The notes under the pieces: model-generated
What the model was told of the DNA's origin: nothing
The model's input: only the letters and a program-made list of their open reading frames with translations
The model's database searches: none
DNA from: Pseudomonadota bacterium
GTDB lineage: Bacteria > Pseudomonadota > Alphaproteobacteria > Dongiales > Dongiaceae
Direction of reading: 5' to 3'
Assembly (NCBI GenBank): GCA_016183985.1
Contig: JACPDN010000013.1
Span: forward strand, 62,001 to 126,000
Length of the DNA stretch: 64,000 nucleotides
Translations under genes and position numbers: made by a program
Shown: positions 7,179 through 16,912 of the stretch, piece by piece
How the letters are laid out: the number at the start of each line of letters is the position of its first letter
Position numbering within the stretch: position 1 is the first letter of the stretch

Positions 7179-10100
7179 TTAGGAGCAGCCGCTGGTCGAG
7201 CCGCAGGTGGTGCACTTCATGCAGGTGCCGTTGCGCACCAGGGTGAAGTTGCCGCACTCGCCGCAGGCATCGCCTTCGTAACCCTTCATCTTGGCTTCGC
7301 GGATCTTGTCGAGCCGCTTGTCGACTGACTGCACCACGGCAGCGCCCACGGACATGGTGCTGGTGACGCTGGCCGTTACGGCCGCGAGCGTCGGGCCTTC
7401 GCCGCCGCCAGTTTGCACGGCCGTCGTCGCATGCAGATCCTGGGCGAGGGCGGTGTTGCCGACCATCATGCTGGCATTCTTCAGCACGATGAGGTTCGAA
7501 CGCACAAAGCCGGTGGAGGCGATCTTCTTCACAGCGTCGACGCCGTGCTGGAGCTTCTCCGGGATCGCCTGCTCGTCGGCACCGGTGCCCATCGCATCCG
7601 GATAGAGATCCGACGGCTGCACATGGGCGAGGTCGTTGCGGCCGAGATAGGAGACAGCAAGCTCGCGGAAGGTGTAGTCGAGGATCGACGTCGCCATCTT
7701 GATGGCGTCGTTGCCTTCGACCATGCCGTTCGGCTCGAAGCGGGTGAAGGTGAAGGCCTCGACGAATTCCTCCAGCGGCACGCCGTATTGCAGGCCGATC
7801 GAGATGGCGATGGCGAAGTTGTTCATCAAGCTACGGAAGGCAGCGCCTTCCTTGTGCATGTCGATGAAGATTTCACCGAGCTGGCCGTCTTCGTATTCAC
7901 CCGTGCGCAGATAGACCTTGTGGCCACCGACGATCGCCTTCTGGGTGTAGCCCTTGCGACGTTCCGGCAGGCGCGAGCGGCCCTTCTCGACGATGCGCTC
8001 GACGATCCGTTCCACGATGCGCTCGGCAACGATGGGTGCCCGGGCCGCGGCCGGTGCTTCGATGACATCGTCAACCGTGTCGTCATCACCCAGCACCGAA
8101 GCCGAGAGCGGCTGCGACAGCTTCGAGCCGTCACGATAGAGCGCGTTGGCCTTGATGCCGAGCTGCCACGAGAGCAGGTAGGCCGATTTGCAATCCTCGA
8201 CCGAGGAGCTGTTCGGCATGTTGATGGTCTTCGAGATCGCGCCGGAGATGAAGCTCTGCGCCGCGGCCATCATGCGGATATGGCTCTCGACCGACAGGTA
8301 CCGCTTGCCGATGCGGCCGCACGGATTGGCGCAATCGAACACCGAGAGATGCTCGTCTTTCAGGAACGGTGCCCCTTCCAGGGTCATCGCGCCGCAGACG
8401 AAGGTGTTGGCAGCTTCGTATTCGGCCTTGCTGAAGCCCAAGGCCGTCAGCATGTCGAAGGCCGGGTTGTTCAGTTCCTCGGGCGAGAAGCCCAGGGCCG
8501 CCTGGCAGAAGGCATCGCCGAGATTCCACTTGTTGAACACGAAGCGGATGTCGAAGGCGGCTTCCAGCGAGGTCTCGAGCTTGGCCAGGGTCTCGTCATC
8601 GAAACCGCGGGCCTTCAGGCTCTGGTGGTTGATGTAGGGCGCGTCCTTCAAGGTCGCGTGACCCACGGCATAGCGCACCATCTCGTCGATCTGCGCGGCG
8701 CTGTAGCCCAGCGTCGTCAACGCATCGGGCACCATGCGGTTGATGATCTTGAAATAGCCGCCGCCGGCGAGCTTCTTGAACTTCACCAAAGCGAAGTCGG
8801 GCTCGATACCGGTCGTATCGCAATCCATGACCAGGCCGATCGTGCCGGTGGGCGCGATCACGGTCGACTGGGCGTTGCGATAGCCATGCTTTTCGCCCAG
8901 CGCCAGGGCTTCGTCCCAGGCGCGGCGGGCTGCCTCGACCAGACGGATGTCCTTGCAGTTCTTCGCATCGAGCGTCACCGGCAGGACCGAGAGGCCTTCA
9001 TAGCCTTTGGTCTCGCTATAGGCCGCGCGGCGATGGTTGCGGATGACGCGCAGCATATGGTCGGCATTCTTGGCATAGCCCGGGAAGGCGCCGAGCTCGC
9101 CCGCCATCTCGGCCGAGGTCGCGTAGGCGACACCGGTCATGATCGCGGTGAGGGCCGCCGTGATGGCGCGACCTTCTTCGCTGTCATAGGAGAGGCCCAT
9201 CGACATCAAGAGGCCGCCGATATTGGCATAGCCGAGACCCAACGTGCGGAACTCGTAGGACAGCTGGGCGATTTCCTTCGACGGGAACTGCGCCATCAGC
9301 ACCGAGATTTCGAGGACGACAGTCCACAGGCGGACGGCGTGCTCGTATGACTCGATGTCGATCTGGCCGTCTTCGCCTTTGAACGTCATCAGGTTCAGCG
9401 AGGCAAGGTTGCAGGCCGTATCGTCGAGGAACATGTATTCCGAGCACGGATTGGACGCATTGATGCGGCCGGATTCCGGGCAGGTATGCCATTCATTGAT
9501 GGTGGTGTCGTACTGCACGCCCGGATCAGCGCTCGCCCAGGCCGCCTGGCCGATCTTTTCCCACAGGTCACGGGCCTTGATCGTCTTGTGCAGCTTGCCG
9601 TCGGTGCGGCGGATCAGATCCCAGTCACCGTCCTTCTCGACGCGCTCGATGAAGTCGTTCGAGATGCGCACCGAGTTGTTCGAGTTCTGGCCCGAGACGG
9701 TGAGATAGGCTTCCGAATCCCAGTCGGTGTCGTAGGTCTTGAAGTCGATCTTCGCATAGCCCTGGCCAGCGAAATGGAGGACGCGCTGGACGTAGTTGTC
9801 CGGCACGCCGGCCTTGCGCGCGGCGCGGATCGCGGCTTTCAAAGCCGGGTTCGCCTTCGGGTCGAGCTTGTCGGCGCCGATGCCTTCATTGGCGGCTTTG
9901 ATGACCTTGTTGAGGTGATCGTTGCAGGCCTTGGAGCCGGCGACGAGGGCCGCGACCTTCTGCTCTTCGACGACTTTCCAGTCGATATAGGCTTCGATAT
10001 CCGGATGATCGAGGTCGACCGTCACCATCTTCGCGGCACGGCGCGTGGTGCCGCCCGATTTGATGGCGCCGGCAGCGCGATCACCGATCTTGAGGAAGCT

Positions 10101-10865
10101 CATCAGGCCCGACGAACGGCCACCACCCGACAGCTTCTCGCCATCGCCACGCAGCCGTGAGAAGTTCGAGCCGGTGCCGGAGCCGTATTTGAAGAGGCGC
10201 GCCTCGCGGACCCAAAGGTCCATGATGCCGCCTTCGGAGACGAGATCGTCGGCCACCGATTGGATGAAGCAGGCGTGGGGCTGCGGATGCTCATAGGCCG
10301 AGGCCGAAACGGTGAGCTCGCCAGTCTTGAAGTCGACATAGTGATGGCCCTGCGCCGGACCATCGATGCCATAGGCCCAATGCAGGCCGGTGTTGAACCA
10401 TTGCGGGCTGTTGGGCGCACCCATCTGGCGGGCGAGCATGAAGCGCATTTCGTCATAGAAGGCGAGGGCGTCTTCTTCCGTGTCGAAATAGCCGCCCTTC
10501 CAGCCCCAATAGGTCCAGGTGCCGACCATGCGGTCGAAAACCTGCTTGGCGCTGGTTTCACCGCCGAAGCGCTTCTCGGCGGCGAGCTTCACCAGGGCTT
10601 CCCGGTCAGCCTCGCGGCGCCACAGGAAATCCGGCACATCGCCTTCGACGACGGGACGCATGGCGGCGGGCACGCCGGCTTTGCGGAAATACTTCTGCGC
10701 CAGCACGTCGCTCGCCACCTGCGACCAATCCGCCGGCACCTCGATGTCCTTCAACTGGAAGACGATCGAGCCATCCGGATTCTTGATCTCGCTCGTGGTG
10801 CGGCGAAACACGATTTCCGAATATGGCGACTGGCCGGCCTTGGTGAAACGACGAGCAATGCGCAT
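7179..10865 (-). CDS. nrdJ: Vitamin B12-dependent (class II) ribonucleoside-diphosphate reductase
   Basis: 1228 residues, the usual length of the long alphaproteobacterial NrdJ. It makes deoxyribonucleotides using adenosylcobalamin as radical source and needs no oxygen. Visible features are [10 protein letters not shown], the substrate-site cysteine region [33 protein letters not shown] with catalytic cysteine, loop 2 region APTGTIG, a TSCPD-type module near [18 protein letters not shown], and a C-terminal cysteine cluster CGECGNF...[13 protein letters not shown] used for redox recycling. I place the start at ATG 10865 ([11 protein letters not shown]), which matches family N-termini, rather than 10916. 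It is monocistronic, with a terminator at 7065-7093. Confidence 0.95.
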   Translation of the reverse strand: MRIARRFTKAGQSPYSEIVFRRTTSEIKNPDGSIVFQLKDIEVPADWSQVASDVLAQKYFRKAGVPAAMRPVVEGDVPDFLWRREADREALVKLAAEKRFGGETSAKQVFDRMVGTWTYWGWKGGYFDTEEDALAFYDEMRFMLARQMGAPNSPQWFNTGLHWAYGIDGPAQGHHYVDFKTGELTVSASAYEHPQPHACFIQSVADDLVSEGGIMDLWVREARLFKYGSGTGSNFSRLRGDGEKLSGGGRSSGLMSFLKIGDRAAGAIKSGGTTRRAAKMVTVDLDHPDIEAYIDWKVVEEQKVAALVAGSKACNDHLNKVIKAANEGIGADKLDPKANPALKAAIRAARKAGVPDNYVQRVLHFAGQGYAKIDFKTYDTDWDSEAYLTVSGQNSNNSVRISNDFIERVEKDGDWDLIRRTDGKLHKTIKARDLWEKIGQAAWASADPGVQYDTTINEWHTCPESGRINASNPCSEYMFLDDTACNLASLNLMTFKGEDGQIDIESYEHAVRLWTVVLEISVLMAQFPSKEIAQLSYEFRTLGLGYANIGGLLMSMGLSYDSEEGRAITAALTAIMTGVAYATSAEMAGELGAFPGYAKNADHMLRVIRNHRRAAYSETKGYEGLSVLPVTLDAKNCKDIRLVEAARRAWDEALALGEKHGYRNAQSTVIAPTGTIGLVMDCDTTGIEPDFALVKFKKLAGGGYFKIINRMVPDALTTLGYSAAQIDEMVRYAVGHATLKDAPYINHQSLKARGFDDETLAKLETSLEAAFDIRFVFNKWNLGDAFCQAALGFSPEELNNPAFDMLTALGFSKAEYEAANTFVCGAMTLEGAPFLKDEHLSVFDCANPCGRIGKRYLSVESHIRMMAAAQSFISGAISKTINMPNSSSVEDCKSAYLLSWQLGIKANALYRDGSKLSQPLSASVLGDDDTVDDVIEAPAAARAPIVAERIVERIVERIVEKGRSRLPERRKGYTQKAIVGGHKVYLRTGEYEDGQLGEIFIDMHKEGAAFRSLMNNFAIAISIGLQYGVPLEEFVEAFTFTRFEPNGMVEGNDAIKMATSILDYTFRELAVSYLGRNDLAHVQPSDLYPDAMGTGADEQAIPEKLQHGVDAVKKIASTGFVRSNLIVLKNASMMVGNTALAQDLHATTAVQTGGGEGPTLAAVTASVTSTMSVGAAVVQSVDKRLDKIREAKMKGYEGDACGECGNFTLVRNGTCMKCTTCGSTSGCS

Positions 10866-10969
10866 CTGGTGCCCCCGAAATTGATCTTTATCTGCCTTGA
10901 CGAACCGAATCCTCACCCCTTCGCAGAATCTGGTTCAGCAAAAAGGGATAAAGGATTGGTTCGGCGCGC

Positions 10970-11055
10970 CTATATCTAGTCGGCTAGACCGGCGCCGTGA
11001 CCAGATATTGATCCCTGGGAAGCCTCAGCAGCAACAGGAAAATGTCTATATTTGG
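10970..11055 (-). promoter_or_regulatory. Possible NrdR-box-like elements upstream of nrdJ
   Basis: Two AT-rich elements lie in the nrdJ leader: CTATATCTAG at 10970-10979 and CTATATTTGG at 11046-11055. Both resemble the core of NrdR boxes (consensus near ACAC-TATATAT-GTGT), the repressor that controls ribonucleotide reductases. The first is followed by an inverted repeat TCTAG-TCGG-CTAGA. The 76-base separation is larger than the about 31 bases normal for NrdR pairs, so this is tentative. I looked for and did not find a B12-riboswitch core. Confidence 0.25.
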
Positions 11056-11070
11056 TGATTAATAATCTTG

Positions 11071-11110
11071 ACGCCCATAGATGTTGAGGAACCTCCCGGT
11101 TTATGGGCGT
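11071..11110. other. Stem-loop with internal hairpin between nrdJ and the DMT transporter gene
   Basis: ACGCCCATA at 11071-11079 pairs perfectly with 11102-11110. Inside, AACC-TCCC-GGTT at 11090-11101 forms a second helix stacked directly on the first, leaving a 10-base one-sided bulge. There is no T-run on either strand, so it is not an ordinary terminator. It lies about 45 bases past the transporter stop and about 205 bases upstream of nrdJ, both on the minus strand. It may be a 3' stabilising structure, part of the nrdJ leader, or chance. Confidence 0.35.
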
Positions 11111-11154
11111 TTCTCACGCATGTCGCACCGCAAAATGCCCAAATTAATCGATTC

Positions 11155-12138
11155 TCATTTTTTGTGACGGCCGATCAGGCTCGAAAATATTATTGATAAC
11201 AATAAGATAGTGGTACCGATCCATTGCTGGGTCGATGTTGCCTCGCCCAGGATAACTGTCGCAGCCACCAGGCTGATCGCCGGTTCGAGGTTCAAAGTCG
11301 TGGCCGTTTCCGTAGGGGACAGGGTCTTCATGGAGGCGAACCAGCAGATCATGGCGGTCACATAGCAGGCTGTGGCGCCCAGATAGCCGACCCAACCCGT
11401 AGGGCTGCCTGGCAGCGAGACGCCACCGACGACCGCCACATAAAGGGTGGCAAGGCCGATCATCCAGAGATTGGCCCAGAAGTTCATGACCCGGGAATCG
11501 ACGCGATCGAGATAGGCGCCACCCCAAGTGACGAATCCGGCGACTCCCAGCGAAGCGATGAGGGCGAGGGCGGCACCCCGCCAATCGAGGGAGATCTGCG
11601 ACGGGTCGAAGGCGATCCCGCCAAGATCGACGGTGAGACCAATATCGCGGCCCAGCGCGACGACGAGGCCGGCAAAGGCTGTCACCAGCAGCAGCGCGCG
11701 CAAGGGTCTGATGCGCTCCCGGCCCGAAAGCGCGGCGAAAACCGCCACCAGCAGCGGGTAGGTATAGAGAAGGATGACGGCGAGGCTGACCTTGATGAAC
11801 GCGACCGAGCTCAGATAGCCGACCGACATCATCATCAGGCAGATGGCGATCCAGAAGGTCGCCCGGAAGTTCCGCTTGGGCAGCCGGAAGGTGCCACCGC
11901 CGGCCTTCAGGACTAGGAACAGCGTCAGTGCCAGCGCGGTGAAACGCGACCAGACCAGCAACATCGGCGTCGCCCCGCCGCCATAGGCAAGGCTGGCAAA
12001 AGTGGTGATGAGGCTGACGAAGACGGTGCCGATAAGCAGCAGGCCCAAGGCGGCCCAGTGGCCGCGTGGGGTCGACAAGGACGAGGTACTCAGGATATCC
12101 CCCAGAAACTGACTTATTTGATCTTTGCCGTAGAACAT
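11155..12138 (-). CDS. DMT superfamily (EamA-type) membrane transporter
   Basis: 327 residues with about ten hydrophobic segments in two EamA repeats. The first begins with GHWAALGLLLIGTVFVS and the second includes SLDWRGAALALIASLGVAGFV, with the conserved end NLEPAISLVAATVILGE of EamA domain two. These inner-membrane carriers export metabolites, but the substrate cannot be told. The start at 12138 has no good ribosome site, and a start closer to the first helix is possible. It is divergent from the GNAT gene with a 28-base gap. Confidence 0.85.
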   Translation of the reverse strand: MFYGKDQISQFLGDILSTSSLSTPRGHWAALGLLLIGTVFVSLITTFASLAYGGGATPMLLVWSRFTALALTLFLVLKAGGGTFRLPKRNFRATFWIAICLMMMSVGYLSSVAFIKVSLAVILLYTYPLLVAVFAALSGRERIRPLRALLLVTAFAGLVVALGRDIGLTVDLGGIAFDPSQISLDWRGAALALIASLGVAGFVTWGGAYLDRVDSRVMNFWANLWMIGLATLYVAVVGGVSLPGSPTGWVGYLGATACYVTAMICWFASMKTLSPTETATTLNLEPAISLVAATVILGEATSTQQWIGTTILLLSIIFSSLIGRHKK

Positions 12139-12166
12139 CGTCGAAAGGGGTAAGGGGCGTCAAATC

Positions 12167-12658
12167 ATGGCCGTTATGACTTCTGCCCACACCTCCTGTC
12201 GTTTCGAACGAGCCGGTCCCGCCGATCTTGTGGGCTTGGTCGACCTCATCCATCTTTGCTTTGCCGAGTTGGCTGTCCTAACGCCGCCATCGGGTGCGGC
12301 GGGCGAAACGGCGGCGAGTTTGGGCACAATTTTGGAGACGGGCGCGCTGATAAAGGCGCTGACCGGATCGGAACTGGCGGGCTGCATCGCGGCCGAGCGC
12401 CGGGGCAGAGAAGTCTATGTCGGCCGCCTGTCCGTCCGGCCCGATCGGCGGCGCCAAGGCATCGCCCAGGGGCTTCTGGCGGCTGCAGAAGCCTTTGCCC
12501 GGGAGGTCGGCGCCGAGGCGCTCACCCTCAACGTCCGGCTGGTACTGACCGGCAATATCCGGCTGTTCGAGGGGGCAGGGTATCGGATCACCGCCCAGGG
12601 CAGCCATCCGGGGTTTACGGTGCCTACCTACCACATCATGCAGAAATTCCTGACCTGA
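12167..12658 (+). CDS. GNAT family N-acetyltransferase
   Basis: 163 residues. The acetyl-CoA pyrophosphate loop is seen as VGRLSVRPDRRRQGIAQGLLAAAE (R/Q-x-x-G-x-A form), followed by LTLNVRLVLTGNIRLFEGAGYRI, the usual beta5-alpha4 region of the fold. N-terminal region 'RAGPADLVGLVDLI' is typical of the first strand and helix. AAGGGGTAAGG lies upstream of the ATG. Acceptor substrate unknown. It is divergent from the DMT transporter. Confidence 0.8.
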   Translation: MAVMTSAHTSCRFERAGPADLVGLVDLIHLCFAELAVLTPPSGAAGETAASLGTILETGALIKALTGSELAGCIAAERRGREVYVGRLSVRPDRRRQGIAQGLLAAAEAFAREVGAEALTLNVRLVLTGNIRLFEGAGYRITAQGSHPGFTVPTYHIMQKFLT

Positions 12659-12678
12659 CCCCTGCGGCACCCCATTTC

Positions 12679-12707
12679 TTGCTAGCCGGGCGCCCGCCTA
12701 GTATATT
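12679..12707 (+). promoter_or_regulatory. Probable sigma70 promoter for the NDUFA12-mlaD operon
   Basis: TTGCTA at 12679-12684 and TATATT at 12702-12707 are separated by 17 bases, 77 bases ahead of the NDUFA12 ATG. The -10 has five of six and the -35 four of six consensus bases. Confidence 0.45.
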
Positions 12708-12783
12708 CCGGCGCGACTTCTTAACCTGTTGCTCGCATTGGCTTCCGGCCCATGGGCAACCCTTAAATACGGCGAATCACGCG

Positions 12784-13137
12784 ATGAGCATCGGCACACG
12801 CCTTTTCACCTGGCTGAACGGCGAACTGGTCGGGACGGACGAGTTCGGCAACAAATACTACGTTCACCGGCGCATGAAGGGCCAGAAGCGCGAGAAGCGC
12901 TGGGTTCTTTACAAAGGTGAAGCCGAGGCGAGCCGCGTGCCGCCGGAATGGCATGCCTGGCTGCACGCAACGACGGCTACCGTGCCGACGAACCGTGCCA
13001 AGCCCATGGACTGGCAAAAGCCGCACGAGCCGAACCGCACCGGGACCGGCCTTGCCTATCGCCCGCCGGGCCATACCTTGATGGGGGGCCAGCGCGCCAA
13101 AGCTTCGGCCGATTACGAGCCCTGGTCGCCAGCCTGA
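12784..13137 (+). CDS. NADH:ubiquinone oxidoreductase subunit NDUFA12 (B17.2) family
   Basis: 117 residues. The family core is plain: LFTWLNGELVGTDEFGNKYY, RRWVLY-type KRWVLYKGEAEASRVPPEWHAWLH and a C-terminal PHEPNRTGTGLAYRPPGH. NDUFA12 is an accessory subunit of complex I found in mitochondria and alphaproteobacteria, sitting near the peripheral-arm/membrane-arm junction. The ATG at 12784 is chosen because the family begins just before LFTWLNG; the longer open frame upstream is not conserved-looking. In many alphaproteobacteria this gene is followed by mlaD and a DUF2155 gene, as here. Confidence 0.92.
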   Translation: MSIGTRLFTWLNGELVGTDEFGNKYYVHRRMKGQKREKRWVLYKGEAEASRVPPEWHAWLHATTATVPTNRAKPMDWQKPHEPNRTGTGLAYRPPGHTLMGGQRAKASADYEPWSPA

Positions 13138-13189
13138 TCGGCCCCGCGCGCATTCCCGCCGTCCGTCCCACTCGCCCAAGGTCCGATCC

Positions 13190-13663
13190 ATGCAGCGCAA
13201 TGTCCTCGAAACCATTATGGGTGCCGTCGTCCTGATTGCGGCGGCAGCGTTCCTCTACGTCATCTATAGCGGCAGCGGCATCAAGGAAGACCGTGGCGGT
13301 TATTCCCTGGTGGTGCGCTTCGACCGCGGCGGCTCGGTTCTGCCCGGCACTGACGTGCGGATCAGCGGCGTCAAGGTGGGCGCCGTGACAGCACAGGATT
13401 TCGACCCGAAAATGTTCCAGGCCGTGGTGAAGCTCAACATCCGCAGCGATGTCGAATTGCCGAAGGACAGCTCCGCGATCATCACCAGTGACGGATTGCT
13501 CGGCAATTACTACATCAAGCTCGAACCGGGTGCCGAAGACGATTTGCTGAAGGATGGCGACCAGATCGCCCACGCCCAAGGCGCCCTGGATCTGGTCGAG
13601 TTGATCAACAAATTCGTGGTCGGCGGCTCCGATCCCAAGAAGGAAGAGTCTGCCACGCCGTGA
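13190..13663 (+). CDS. mlaD: Outer membrane lipid asymmetry protein MlaD (MCE domain)
   Basis: 157 residues: an N-terminal membrane anchor LETIMGAVVLIAAAAFLYVI (residues about 5-24), then one MCE domain with LVVRFDRGGSVLPGTDVRISGVKVG and SSAIITSDGLLGNYYIKLEPGA. MlaD is the periplasmic hexameric ring of the MlaFEDB phospholipid transporter. The other Mla genes are not in the window, so this is a detached mlaD, common in alphaproteobacteria. Part of the NDUFA12-mlaD-ORF-DUF2155 run. Confidence 0.9.
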   Translation: MQRNVLETIMGAVVLIAAAAFLYVIYSGSGIKEDRGGYSLVVRFDRGGSVLPGTDVRISGVKVGAVTAQDFDPKMFQAVVKLNIRSDVELPKDSSAIITSDGLLGNYYIKLEPGAEDDLLKDGDQIAHAQGALDLVELINKFVVGGSDPKKEESATP

Positions 13664-13681
13664 AAAGGCGGAAAGGCGCGT

Positions 13682-13921
13682 ATGAGCAAGGACAAGACGA
13701 ATACCGGTTTCGACGTGCCGGTCTGGAAGCAGCCGGATGGGCAGCCCGTTTCCTGCCTCGAAAAGGTCAAAGTCCTCAATCAGAATCTCATTGAGATCAG
13801 GCAGCTGGCGCAGGACGCGCTGGAGGATGCGGTGCTGATGGGTTGCGATGAAACGCAGATCCGGGCCGTGTTCTACGATCTCGTGGCGAAACTCGAGAAT
13901 CCCTACGGAAAGAAGTCATGA
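13682..13921 (+). CDS. Conserved-looking small protein of unknown function
   Basis: 79 residues, starting 18 bases after mlaD with an ATGA overlap into the DUF2155 gene, so it is firmly inside an operon. The sequence has a short polar N-terminus (VPVWKQPDGQPVSCLEKVKVLNQN) and a long predicted helix through LIEIRQLAQDALEDAVLMGCDETQIRAVFYDLVAKL. No membrane segment or signal peptide. I do not recognise a characterised family. Its position between envelope genes is the only functional hint. Confidence 0.75.
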   Translation: MSKDKTNTGFDVPVWKQPDGQPVSCLEKVKVLNQNLIEIRQLAQDALEDAVLMGCDETQIRAVFYDLVAKLENPYGKKS

Positions 13922-14379
13922 ATTTGCGTTTAGCCAAAGCGGTGTCGGCGGGCATCTGTTTCGGTCTCGCCGGCCTCTCTGGCATGCCGGTGGCATCGGC
14001 GGTTCCGGGTGATTTCGTCGTCCTGCGCGCGATGGACAAGATCACGGCGCGGGTTTCCACCATCACCGTGCCCGTGGGGGGCAGCGTGAAGTTCGGTTCC
14101 CTGCAGATCACCGCCAAGGCTTGCGACAAGCATCCGCCGGAAGAAACGCCGGAAGCATCCGCCTTCCTCGATGTGGTCGAAGAAAAGCCGGGTGAGGCAC
14201 CGCAATCGCGTTTCGATGGTTGGATGTTCGCCTCGAGCCCAGCGCTCTCGGCGCTCGAACATCCGGTCTATGATCTCTGGGTGCTCGATTGCACCAACGA
14301 AGCGCCGAAGGATGCCGTTCAGCCTTCCGATGCGGCGCCCAGCGATTCCAACACCACCGAATCCGGCACCACGCCATAA
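13918..14379 (+). CDS. DUF2155 exported protein
   Basis: 153 residues with a signal peptide (cleavage likely after VASA near residue 27) and the DUF2155 core: [77 protein letters not shown]. Two conserved cysteines (ACDK and LDC) could form a disulfide. Function unknown; the neighbours suggest envelope biology. The last 61 bases overlap the end of aat on the other strand. Confidence 0.88.
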   Translation: MNLRLAKAVSAGICFGLAGLSGMPVASAVPGDFVVLRAMDKITARVSTITVPVGGSVKFGSLQITAKACDKHPPEETPEASAFLDVVEEKPGEAPQSRFDGWMFASSPALSALEHPVYDLWVLDCTNEAPKDAVQPSDAAPSDSNTTESGTTP

Positions 14380-15002
14380 AACGTGGCTGGCCTGGCGAGC
14401 GCTGCACTGAGTTGCTGGCGGTAGTCGTCGCGCGGAATCTCGATGGCGCCGAAGCGGCCGAGATGCCGCGTCACGAATTGCGTGTCCAATAGGCTATAGC
14501 CGCCATATTTGAGCCGCGCCACCAGATGCACCAGCGCCACTTTGCTGGCATCCGTCGCGCGGCTGAACATGCTCTCGCCGAAGAAGGCACCGCCCAGGCT
14601 GATCCCGTAGAGGCCGCCCACCAACGCCTCGCCATTCCAGACCTCGACGCTGTGGGCGTGACCCATCAGGAAGAGCTGGCGGCACAATTCGAAGATCGTA
14701 TCGTTGATCCAGGTCTGGCCACGTCCCGGCGCCGGTGCGGCACAACCGGTGATCACGGCCTCAAAGGCGCGATCGCAGGTGACCTTGAATGCGGGCCCCT
14801 CGCCGGTCAGTCCGTGGCGCACCGTCTTCTTCAGGCTGCGCGGGATATGGAAGCTCTCAAGCGGCAGGATGCCGCGCTGCTCGGGGTCGATCCAATAGAG
14901 CTCGGGGTCATTGCGTGCTTCCGCCATCGGGAAGATGCCGATCGCATAAGCGCGCAACAGCATCTCTGGCGTGATCTTCGATGGCTTGACCCTGTTGGAC
15001 AT
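14319..15002 (-). CDS. aat: Leucyl/phenylalanyl-tRNA--protein transferase
   Basis: 227 residues. It attaches Leu or Phe to proteins with N-terminal Arg/Lys, marking them for ClpS/ClpAP in the N-end rule pathway. Core motifs are [66 protein letters not shown] and [10 protein letters not shown]. An in-frame GTG lies at 15008, but the ATG at 15002 has AAGGGA at a normal 7-base spacing and is preferred. Converges on and overlaps the DUF2155 gene by 61 bases. It sits downstream of accC across a palindromic repeat. Confidence 0.93.
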   Translation of the reverse strand: MSNRVKPSKITPEMLLRAYAIGIFPMAEARNDPELYWIDPEQRGILPLESFHIPRSLKKTVRHGLTGEGPAFKVTCDRAFEAVITGCAAPAPGRGQTWINDTIFELCRQLFLMGHAHSVEVWNGEALVGGLYGISLGGAFFGESMFSRATDASKVALVHLVARLKYGGYSLLDTQFVTRHLGRFGAIEIPRDDYRQQLSAALARPATFYGVVPDSVVLESLGAASEG

Positions 15003-15034
15003 CGACACATCCCTTCGAGCCGGACCGAGAACTG

Positions 15035-15072
15035 CCCCTCGCCCCTCTGGGGAGAGGGGTTGAGGTGAGGGG
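15035..15072. repeat. Palindromic GC-rich intergenic repeat, CCCCTC/GAGGGG type
   Basis: An imperfect palindrome: a run of CCCCTC...CCCCTC at 15035-15046 faces GGGGAGAGGGG and GAGGTGAGGGG up to 15072. A similar element occurs at 25827-25869 between tyrS and anmK. It lies between accC and aat, both on the minus strand, and could form a strong hairpin in that transcript. Confidence 0.6.
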
Positions 15073-15114
15073 ACTGTGTCTCTGATGGAAGAGTGCCGCA
15101 GGTCCGGACCAGCG

Positions 15115-16449
15115 TCAAATGCCGACGAACTTCTCCAGCCAGCGGATGTCGTAATCGCCGTTGATGAAGTCCGGCGCGGCGACCAGGCGCTGGTGCAGCG
15201 GAATATTGGTTTTGACGCCCAGAATCACCATTTCCTCAAGCGCGCGGCGGGCGCGCATCAGGGCTTCGTTGCGGCTCTTGCCGTGCACCACCAGCTTGGC
15301 AATAAGGCTGTCATAGTTCGACGGCACCTTGTAGCCGGCATAGAGCGCCGAATCGACTCGGACGCCCAGGCCGCCGGCGGCATGGAAATCGGTAATGAGG
15401 CCGGGCGACGGCATGAAGGTCACTGGATCTTCCGCGTTGATGCGGCACTCGAAGGCATGACCGGTGAAGGTGATGTCCGACTGGCTGAAGCCGAGCGGCG
15501 CGCCGGAAGCGACGCGGATCTGCTCGCGCACCAGATCGATGCCCGTGATCATTTCCGAGATCGGATGCTCGATCTGCAGGCGGGTGTTCATCTCGATGAA
15601 ATAGAATTTCCCGTCCTGGAACAGGAACTCGATCGTACCGACCGAGCGATAGCCCATTGCTTTCACCGCCTTGACGGCGATTTCACCTATTTCGCGGCGC
15701 TGGTCGGCGTTGAGTGCGGGCGAGGGCGCTTCTTCCAGCACCTTCTGGTGCCGGCGCTGCAGCGAACAATCGCGCTCGCCCAGATGCACCGCATTGCCGT
15801 GATTGTCGGCGAGAATCTGGATCTCGATATGACGCGGATGACCCAGGTACTTTTCCATGTACATCTGGTCGTTGCCGAAGGCGGCCTTCGCCTCGGCCTT
15901 GGCCATGGCGAGCGCTTCCTTCAGCTCGCCGGCATTGTTGGCGACCTTCATGCCCTTGCCGCCGCCACCGGCCGCCGCCTTCAAGAGGACCGGGTAGCCG
16001 GTTTCCTCGGCAATGCGCGGTGCGTCGGCATCCGAGATGGCGCCGTCCGAGCCGGGCACGCAGGGAATGCCGAATTTCCTGGCGGTGGCCTTCGCCTCAA
16101 CCTTGTCGCCCATCTGCGACAGATGCTCGGGCGATGGGCCGATGAAGGTGAAGCCATGCTCTTCGACCATCGAGGCGAACTTGGCGTTCTCAGAGAGGAA
16201 GCCGATGCCGGGATGAATGGCGTCGGCGCCGGTGATCGTCGCCGCCGAAATGATCGCCGCCATGTTGAGATAGGAATCGCGCGACGGCGCCGGGCCGATA
16301 CAGACGCTTTCATCGGCCAAGCGCACATGCATGGCATCGGCATCGGCGGTCGAATGGACGGCGACCGTGCGGATGCCCATCTCGCGGCAGGCGCGGTGGA
16401 TGCGGAGCGCGATCTCGCCGCGATTGGCGATGAGGACTTTTTCAAACAT
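15115..16449 (-). CDS. accC: Biotin carboxylase subunit of acetyl-CoA carboxylase
   Basis: 444 residues, full length for AccC. Visible: N-terminal [21 protein letters not shown], biotin-carboxylase loop [19 protein letters not shown]-grasp glycine loop [11 protein letters not shown], metal/catalytic region [34 protein letters not shown], and the C-terminal VHGKSRNEA. Uses ATP and bicarbonate to carboxylate the biotin on AccB, the first step of fatty acid synthesis. Lies 19 bases after accB in the aroQ-accB-accC operon. Confidence 0.96.
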   Translation of the reverse strand: MFEKVLIANRGEIALRIHRACREMGIRTVAVHSTADADAMHVRLADESVCIGPAPSRDSYLNMAAIISAATITGADAIHPGIGFLSENAKFASMVEEHGFTFIGPSPEHLSQMGDKVEAKATARKFGIPCVPGSDGAISDADAPRIAEETGYPVLLKAAAGGGGKGMKVANNAGELKEALAMAKAEAKAAFGNDQMYMEKYLGHPRHIEIQILADNHGNAVHLGERDCSLQRRHQKVLEEAPSPALNADQRREIGEIAVKAVKAMGYRSVGTIEFLFQDGKFYFIEMNTRLQIEHPISEMITGIDLVREQIRVASGAPLGFSQSDITFTGHAFECRINAEDPVTFMPSPGLITDFHAAGGLGVRVDSALYAGYKVPSNYDSLIAKLVVHGKSRNEALMRARRALEEMVILGVKTNIPLHQRLVAAPDFINGDYDIRWLEKFVGI

Positions 16450-16468
16450 CGTCGCGGCTGACCCTTAT

Positions 16469-16912
16469 CTACTCGATGACCAGGAGCGGCTCGCCGAACT
16501 CGACCGGCTGCGCGTCGTGGACCAGGACTTCCTTCACCACGCCGTTGGCGGGCGCCGAGATCGGATTCATGACCTTCATCGCCTCGATGATGAGCACGGT
16601 CTGGCCCTTGGAGACGCGGTCGCCGACTTTCACGAAGGGCGTGCCGCCGGGCTCGGACGACAGATACGCCGTGCCGACCATGGGCGAGGTGAGGGCGTTC
16701 TTTGAAACTTCCTTGGGCGCTGCAGCGGCAGCGGGCGCCACCGGCCCAGCGTTCACGACCGGCGAGGCATGGACCACGGTGGCGGGGGCCGCCTGCGAGG
16801 TAACGCGGATGCGCTGACCGTCTTTTTCCAGCTCAAGCTCCGTGAGCCCCGTTTCCTTCAGCAGGCTCCCGAGCTTGCGGATCAGGGCTTCATCGATATC
16901 GAACTTGCTCAT
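16469..16912 (-). CDS. accB: Biotin carboxyl carrier protein of acetyl-CoA carboxylase
   Basis: 147 residues. The N-terminal region is the usual IRKLGSLLKETGLTELELE, then an Ala/Pro-rich linker (about residues 50-70), then the biotinyl domain with VGTAYLSSEPGGTPFVKVGD and the biotinylation motif IIEAMKVMN (modified Lys). The ATG at 16912 overlaps the aroQ stop in an ATGA arrangement, so the two are coupled. The longer open frame upstream is only a shadow of aroQ. Confidence 0.96.
   Translation of the reverse strand: MSKFDIDEALIRKLGSLLKETGLTELELEKDGQRIRVTSQAAPATVVHASPVVNAGPVAPAAAAAPKEVSKNALTSPMVGTAYLSSEPGGTPFVKVGDRVSKGQTVLIIEAMKVMNPISAPANGVVKEVLVHDAQPVEFGEPLLVIE

Noticed and set aside
7413-9350. 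645-codon open frame on the plus strand inside nrdJ
   Set aside because: It is exactly antisense to a confident, conserved gene, has no recognisable domain, and is rich in Asp/His/Arg as expected for a GC-rich shadow frame.
10866-11154. Cobalamin riboswitch upstream of nrdJ
   Set aside because: Expected from B12 dependence, but I could not find the conserved B12-box core on the minus strand.
15076-16461. 461-codon frame antisense to accC
   Set aside because: Shadow of accC; it covers the gene end to end without any known motif or ribosome site.
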